Shown: positions 7,205 to 10,855 of the stretch, piece after piece
How the letters are laid out: each line of letters starts with the position of its first letter
Numbering within the stretch: position 1 is the stretch's first letter
Origin: Candidatus Brocadiia bacterium
GTDB taxonomy: Bacteria > Planctomycetota > PUPC01 > DSUN01
NCBI GenBank assembly: GCA_016782825.1
Contig: JADHXT010000088.1
Coordinates: 1 to 10,855, forward strand
Length of the DNA stretch: 10,855 bases
Reading direction: 5' to 3'
The notes under the pieces: model-generated
The model's database searches: none
Seen by the model: the letters and a program-made list of their open reading frames with translations, nothing else
Told to the model about the DNA's origin: nothing
Made by a program: the position numbers and the translations under genes

Positions 7205-7233
7205 GGTGCCACGGACAAACTCGTTTGTCCGTG
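7205..7233 (+). repeat. REP-like palindrome, copy 3 (variant stem)
   Basis: The GGTGCC head is followed by a hairpin with arms CACGGACAAAC and GTTTGTCCGTG (7210-7233) and loop TC. Two stem positions differ from the other copies, and both are compensated on the opposite arm, so the 11-base stem stays perfect. The CGTGGCACC end of copy 2 at 7171-7179 is the reverse complement of 7205-7213. Confidence 0.75.
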
Positions 7234-7278
7234 TCTTCCCCGCTCGAACAAACCGGACCCTCACTTGGCTGAAGTGTT

Positions 7279-7307
7279 ACGCCCAAACAAGTTTGGGCGT
7301 GGCACCC
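7279..7307 (-). repeat. REP-like palindrome, copy 4 (head to the right)
   Basis: The hairpin ACGCCCAAAC, AA, GTTTGGGCGT (7279-7300) is followed by GGCACCC. It matches the reverse complement of copy 1 over 29 bases. It ends 62 bases before the enolase-superfamily gene, so the region 7140-7369 is largely palindrome copies 2-4 plus that gene's leader. Confidence 0.8.
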
Positions 7308-7369
7308 GGCAGGGGATTGTGGTACGCTTGGCTCAGCGCGGGAGTCTGCACTCATAGCGGAGATGACGC

Positions 7370-8779
7370 ATGGCGAAGCCCACCGACGTTCGGCCCATCG
7401 GATGCGAGCTTTTCTTCCTGCCCGTCTATACTCGCGTACCGCTGAAGTTCGGCCCGGAGACCACCACCTACGTCACCTGTGCCCGCGTGCGGCTCCGCGT
7501 GGCCGACGCCAGCGGCAGGATGGCCGACGGCTGGGGCGAGACACCCCTCAGCGTCCAATGGGCCTGGCCCAGCTCCCTCGGCTACGAGCCGCGCCACGAG
7601 GTGATGAAGGCCTTCTGCGTGGCGCTTGCCGAGGCGTGGGCCGCCTTCGGCACGAGCGGCCACCCGATGGAGGTGGGCCACGCATTCCTCGAGTCCGAGC
7701 TGCCGCGCCTGCTCGATGCCGCCAACGCACACCGACCCGACGCCGAGCCCATGCCGCAGCTTGCCGCGCTCATCTGCTGCTCGGCTTTCGACATCGCCCT
7801 CCACGACGCCTTCGGCAACCTCGTCGGCCGCCCCACGTACGACACCTACACCGCTGAGTTCATGAGCGCCGACCTCGCGGCCTACCTGACACCGGCCGAG
7901 GGCGCCGACGTGTGCTTCGCCGGCAAGTATCCCGCCGATTTCTTCGCGTCGCCCGCGCCCACCAGGATGCCCGCCTGGCACCTCGTGGGCGGCAAAGACC
8001 TCCTGGACGAAGCCGAGCTGACCGGCGCCGAGCCCGACGACGGCTACCCCGTGCTGCTGCCCGACTGGATCGCCCGCGACGGCCTCACCTGCCTGAAGGT
8101 GAAGCTCCGCGGCAACGACGCCGAGTGGGACGTCGACCGCCTCGTCCGCGTCGGCCAGATCGCCATCGACGGCGGCGTGCTCTGGCTCACCAGCGACTTC
8201 AACTGCACCGTCACCGACCCCGCCTACGTGACCGACATCCTCGACCGCCTGCTCGCCGAACACCCCCGCATCTACGGCATGATCCTCTACGTCGAGCAGC
8301 CCTTCCCCTACGACCTCGAGGCCAGCCGCATCGACGTCCACGCCGTCTCCGCCCGCAAGCCGCTGTTCATGGACGAAAGCGCGCACGACTGGCATCTCGT
8401 GCGCCTCGGCCGCTCCCTCGGCTGGACCGGCGTGGCCCTCAAGACCTGCAAGACCCAGACCGGAGCCCTCCTGTCCCTGTGCTGGGCCAAGGCCCACGGC
8501 ATGACCCTCATGGTGCAGGACCTCACGAACCCCATGCTCGCACAGGTGCCCCACTGCCTGCTCGCCGCACACGCCGGCACCATCATGGGCGTGGAAACCA
8601 ACGCCATGCAGTTCTACCCCGAAGCCAGCGTGCCCGAGCAGGTGGTGCACCTCGGCCTCCACCAGCGGGTGAACGGCTGCGTGGACCTCAGCACCCTCGC
8701 CGGCCCAGGCTTCGGCTACCGTCTGGACGAGATCGACCGCGAGCTGCCGGCGCCCGTTGCGACCGCCGGCGAACTGTAG
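7370..8779 (+). CDS. Enolase-superfamily enzyme, muconate-lactonizing (MLE) type
   Basis: This is a cytoplasmic metal-dependent enzyme of the mandelate racemase/muconate-lactonizing superfamily, which removes a proton next to a carboxylate for lactonisation, epimerisation or dehydration. The barrel carries LKVKL (Lys243 and Lys245, base on one face), SDFN (Asp276), VEQPF (Glu309) and MDES (Asp335) as the three metal ligands, and ALKTCKTQ with Lys361 as the second catalytic lysine. Lysines on both sides indicate the MLE-type subgroup rather than the mandelate racemase type, which uses histidine. At 469 residues it is longer than the usual 350-400. Extra sequence lies between the capping domain and the barrel, about residues 160-230 (ADLAAYLTPAEGADVCFAGK onward). 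GGAG lies seven bases before ATG 7370. The substrate is unknown; a sugar acid or plant-derived acid would fit the neighbourhood but is only inferred. It ends 10 bases before the small membrane protein gene. Confidence 0.85.
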   Translation: MAKPTDVRPIGCELFFLPVYTRVPLKFGPETTTYVTCARVRLRVADASGRMADGWGETPLSVQWAWPSSLGYEPRHEVMKAFCVALAEAWAAFGTSGHPMEVGHAFLESELPRLLDAANAHRPDAEPMPQLAALICCSAFDIALHDAFGNLVGRPTYDTYTAEFMSADLAAYLTPAEGADVCFAGKYPADFFASPAPTRMPAWHLVGGKDLLDEAELTGAEPDDGYPVLLPDWIARDGLTCLKVKLRGNDAEWDVDRLVRVGQIAIDGGVLWLTSDFNCTVTDPAYVTDILDRLLAEHPRIYGMILYVEQPFPYDLEASRIDVHAVSARKPLFMDESAHDWHLVRLGRSLGWTGVALKTCKTQTGALLSLCWAKAHGMTLMVQDLTNPMLAQVPHCLLAAHAGTIMGVETNAMQFYPEASVPEQVVHLGLHQRVNGCVDLSTLAGPGFGYRLDEIDRELPAPVATAGEL

Positions 8780-8789
8780 GCGAGGCGCC

Positions 8790-8975
8790 ATGGCCAGTGA
8801 CGGGCAGCACGATCCCGCGGAAGAAACGAGCGAGAAGCAACGCAAGCCGCGCGGCTGCCGAGTGCCGCGTCCGGGCGAAAAGCCGCCGCGGTTCTGCGTC
8901 CCGTGCACCCTCTATTCCGTGGTGCTGTTTTTGCTGGTGTTAGTCCTGCTGTGGCTCGCGTTGCGCGGGCACTGA
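8790..8975 (+). CDS. Small tail-anchored membrane protein of unknown function
   Basis: I do not recognise this 61-residue protein. It has a charged, hydrophilic N-terminal part (residues 1-34, rich in Glu, Lys, Arg and Pro), then FCVPC (Cys36 and Cys39), and one hydrophobic helix at about residues 41-58 (LYSVVLFLLVLVLLWLAL) with only RGH behind it. This suggests a membrane anchor with the N-terminal part facing the cytoplasm. ATG 8790 lies 10 bases after the stop of the enolase-superfamily gene and has a weak GAGG four bases upstream, so translation may be coupled. An upstream TTG at 8757 in the same frame would overlap the preceding gene and is less likely. The polar-then-hydrophobic layout favours a real gene, but chance cannot be excluded at this length. 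Confidence 0.55.
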   Translation: MASDGQHDPAEETSEKQRKPRGCRVPRPGEKPPRFCVPCTLYSVVLFLLVLVLLWLALRGH

Positions 8976-9013
8976 GTGCGGAAGCTGCGGGAACCCTCGT
9001 GCTTGGGGCCGGC

Positions 9014-10705
9014 TCACAGGAAGTAGGCGTTGAGCACGTATTCCTGCATCATGCGCTGGGTGTTGAAGAAGGAGCCGTTGAGGGCGATGGCGTGGCGCAT
9101 GATGTCGATGAACTGCTCGCGGCGGTCATAGAAGATGGGGAGGACGGCGCGTTCGAGCTTGTCGTAGAGCGAGGCGGCATCCTTGGCGTTGTCCACGTCG
9201 GTGGCCTGCTGCCAGTGCTCGCCGATGGACCAGCCGGTGATGCCCTCAATGCATCCTTCGACCCACCATCCGTCGAGGATGCTGAGGGAGGGCACACCGT
9301 TGAGTGCGGCCTTCATGCCGCTGGTGCCCGAGGCCTCGAGGGGGGGCTGGGGGGTGTTGAGCCACACGTCGCAGCCGGTGGTGAGGAGCTTGCCGAGGCG
9401 CATGTCGTAGTTTTCGAGGTAGGCGATGGACACGGCGCCTCGCAGGGTATCACGGACCTGGTGGATCCGCTGGATGAGGCCCTTGCCTGCGTTGTCCTGG
9501 GGGTGGGCTTTGCCGGCGTAGACGACCTGGAGGGGGCCCACGTTGGCGGCGATGGCCTTGAGGCGCTCGGGGTCGTGGAACAGCAGGTCGGCGCGCTTGT
9601 AGGTGGCGGCGCGGCGTGCGAAGCCGAGGGTCAGGATGTCCACGTCCATGCCCGCGTTGGTCTCGCGGTTCACGTATTGGATGAGGGCGCGTTTGGCGCG
9701 TTGGTGGGCGGCCCAGATTTCGTGGCGGGGGATGCTGAGGGCGTAGCGGAGGCTGAAGTTGTCCTCGCGCCATTCACGCACGTAGCGGTCAAAGAGGCGC
9801 TGGAAGGGGGTGGCGGCCCATCGGGCGGCGTGGACGCCGTTGGTGATGGAGTCGATGTGGTAGGAGGCAAACATCTGGCGCGACACCTCGCCGTGGCGCT
9901 TGGCCACGCCGTTGACGTAGTCGCTGAGGTTGAGCGCCAGGTAGGTCATGTTGAGGGCGCCTTCACAGCAGAAGATCTCGGGCAGGTCGAAGGCGCCATG
10001 GTGTCCGACCACGCGGTGCACGAGGTCCATGGGGAATCTGTCGTGGCCGGCGGCCACGGGGGTGTGTGTGGTGAAAACGCACTGCTCGCGGACGGCCTGG
10101 ATGTCCTCGTCGGTGATGGTGGCGCGGCCGGAGCTCTGGAGGCGCTCGTCGAGCAGCTCGAGGGTCAGGAGGCTGGCGTGGCCTTCGTTCATGTGGAAGC
10201 GGTGCACATTGCCGTAGCCGAGGGCGCGGAGCATGCGCACGCCGCCGACGCCGAGGACCATCTCCTGGCACAGGCGGTAGTGGCTGTCGCCGCCGTAGAG
10301 GTGGTCGGTGAGGGTGCGGTCCCACTCGGAGTTTTCGGGCAGATCGGAATCGAGGAGAACCACGGGCACGCGGTGGCCGCCGACGCCCACGACCTCGAAC
10401 TTCCAGGCGCGGAGCTGCACGGGGCGGTCTTCGATGGTGACCGTCACGCGCTCGACCTGCTCGTGGAGATAGTCGTCCACGCGCCACGCCACCGGTTCCT
10501 CGCGCTGCCAGCCGCTGGCGTCGAGGCGCTGGTAGAAGTAGCCCTTGCGGTGGAGGAGCGACACGCCGACCATGGGCATCGAGAGGTCGGCCGCGGAGTT
10601 CACCGTGTCGCCGGCCAGCACACCCAGGCCACCACTGTAGGTGGGGATGGCTGGCTTGAGGGCGATCTCCATCGTGAAGTAGGCAATGATACCTTGACTG
10701 GCCAC
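9014..10705 (-). CDS. glgP: Alpha-glucan phosphorylase, short GT35 form
   Basis: This enzyme releases glucose 1-phosphate from glycogen or maltodextrin by phosphorolysis, in the cytoplasm, using pyridoxal phosphate. At 563 residues it belongs to the short bacterial form of GT35 (muscle and E. coli types exceed 790). Visible family blocks in order are MEIALKPAIPTYSGGLGVLAGD (near residue 12), RFHMNEGHASLL, TTHTPVAAGHDRF, DSITNGVH, GFARRAATYKRADLL, YAGKAHPQDN, and EASGTSGMKAALNG with Lys465 as the cofactor-binding lysine, then SILDGWWVEG. All expected regions are present and I see no damage. The start is GTG 10705, with AGGAG six bases upstream; the protein begins like its relatives (GIIAYFTMEIAL). 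It is convergent with the small membrane protein gene, 38 bases away with no clear terminator between. It probably forms its own transcription unit and is not obviously part of the arabinan-related set. Confidence 0.93.
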   Translation of the reverse strand: MASQGIIAYFTMEIALKPAIPTYSGGLGVLAGDTVNSAADLSMPMVGVSLLHRKGYFYQRLDASGWQREEPVAWRVDDYLHEQVERVTVTIEDRPVQLRAWKFEVVGVGGHRVPVVLLDSDLPENSEWDRTLTDHLYGGDSHYRLCQEMVLGVGGVRMLRALGYGNVHRFHMNEGHASLLTLELLDERLQSSGRATITDEDIQAVREQCVFTTHTPVAAGHDRFPMDLVHRVVGHHGAFDLPEIFCCEGALNMTYLALNLSDYVNGVAKRHGEVSRQMFASYHIDSITNGVHAARWAATPFQRLFDRYVREWREDNFSLRYALSIPRHEIWAAHQRAKRALIQYVNRETNAGMDVDILTLGFARRAATYKRADLLFHDPERLKAIAANVGPLQVVYAGKAHPQDNAGKGLIQRIHQVRDTLRGAVSIAYLENYDMRLGKLLTTGCDVWLNTPQPPLEASGTSGMKAALNGVPSLSILDGWWVEGCIEGITGWSIGEHWQQATDVDNAKDAASLYDKLERAVLPIFYDRREQFIDIMRHAIALNGSFFNTQRMMQEYVLNAYFL

Positions 10706-10711
10706 GGAGCT

Positions 10712-10716
10712 CTCCT
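10712..10716 (-). promoter_or_regulatory. Ribosome binding site for the GTG start of the phosphorylase
   Basis: AGGAG on the minus strand lies six bases before GTG 10705. It supports the GTG as the true start. Further upstream, to the window edge, I see no convincing promoter boxes. Confidence 0.75.
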
Positions 10717-10855
10717 GAATCTATGTCGATCGGCCGGCTGCGGCACGACGGCGCGCCACGGCCTGCACGTGGAGGGTATGCGGTACGCAGGGCGAAAGGC
10801 GGGGCAGGCCACAGGGGTGGCTCGCTCGCCGAAGCCCCGGCCGCCAACTGGCCCC

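Noticed and set aside
6540..7307. CRISPR-like repeats
   Set aside because: There are only four copies, in alternating orientation, with unequal spacing and a transposase gene between two of them. They are palindromic REP units, and no cas gene is present.
7352..8908. A 518-codon minus-strand open frame opposite the enolase-superfamily gene
   Set aside because: Antisense shadow with Gly/Ala/Val/His-rich translation; the plus strand carries a full set of catalytic motifs.
8976..9013. Bidirectional terminator between the convergent small gene and phosphorylase gene
   Set aside because: I found no clear inverted repeat with a T-tract in these 38 bases.
9301..9330. Gly in place of Asn in the phosphorylase cofactor motif (EASGTSGMK)
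   Set aside because: It differs from the GTSNMK of long phosphorylases, but to my knowledge this form is normal in the short bacterial GT35 group, so it is not an anomaly.

Overview
The window is GC-rich, with strong C/G bias at third codon positions. It carries secreted carbohydrate-active enzymes, a short-form glucan phosphorylase and a REP-associated transposase. This fits an uncultured PVC-type or similar polysaccharide-degrading bacterium, with Planctomycetota as my best guess. That placement rests on gene style only, because no marker gene is present.

Layout. Minus strand on the left: a GT39-type membrane glycosyltransferase (1-932, cut by the window edge and interrupted by two mutually compensating indels), a secreted GH127-type beta-L-arabinofuranosidase with a C-terminal discoidin-like domain (978-3476), and an ApeA-like HEPN protein (3593-4993). 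A divergent intergenic region of 257 bases (4994-5250) holds candidate promoters for both directions. Plus strand: a secreted SGNH/GDSL hydrolase (5251-6513), a REP/RAYT element (RAYT 6588-7139, with four palindromes between 6540 and 7307), a long MLE-type enolase-superfamily enzyme (7370-8779) and a small one-TM protein (8790-8975). The minus strand resumes with an alpha-glucan phosphorylase (9014-10705), convergent with the small gene. The last 150 bases (10706-10855) contain that gene's ribosome binding site and nothing else I can support.

How the genes fit together. The arabinofuranosidase, the SGNH esterase-like enzyme and perhaps the enolase-superfamily enzyme look like parts of plant or algal polysaccharide use: removal of arabinose side chains, removal of ester groups, and metabolism of a sugar acid or related acid. 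The phosphorylase belongs to intracellular glycogen or maltodextrin turnover and is probably an independent unit. Two insertions of a different character sit among these genes: the ApeA-like protein, a family linked to anti-phage abortive infection by RNA cleavage, and the RAYT with its palindromes. In sampled lines both have lower GC than their neighbours.

Most noteworthy are the REP/RAYT unit, whose gene is bracketed by a perfect 30-base inverted repeat and which has one palindrome copy with paired compensatory changes, and the lone ApeA-like gene with an intact RNxxxH HEPN motif. I found no evidence of an entirely new multi-gene system.
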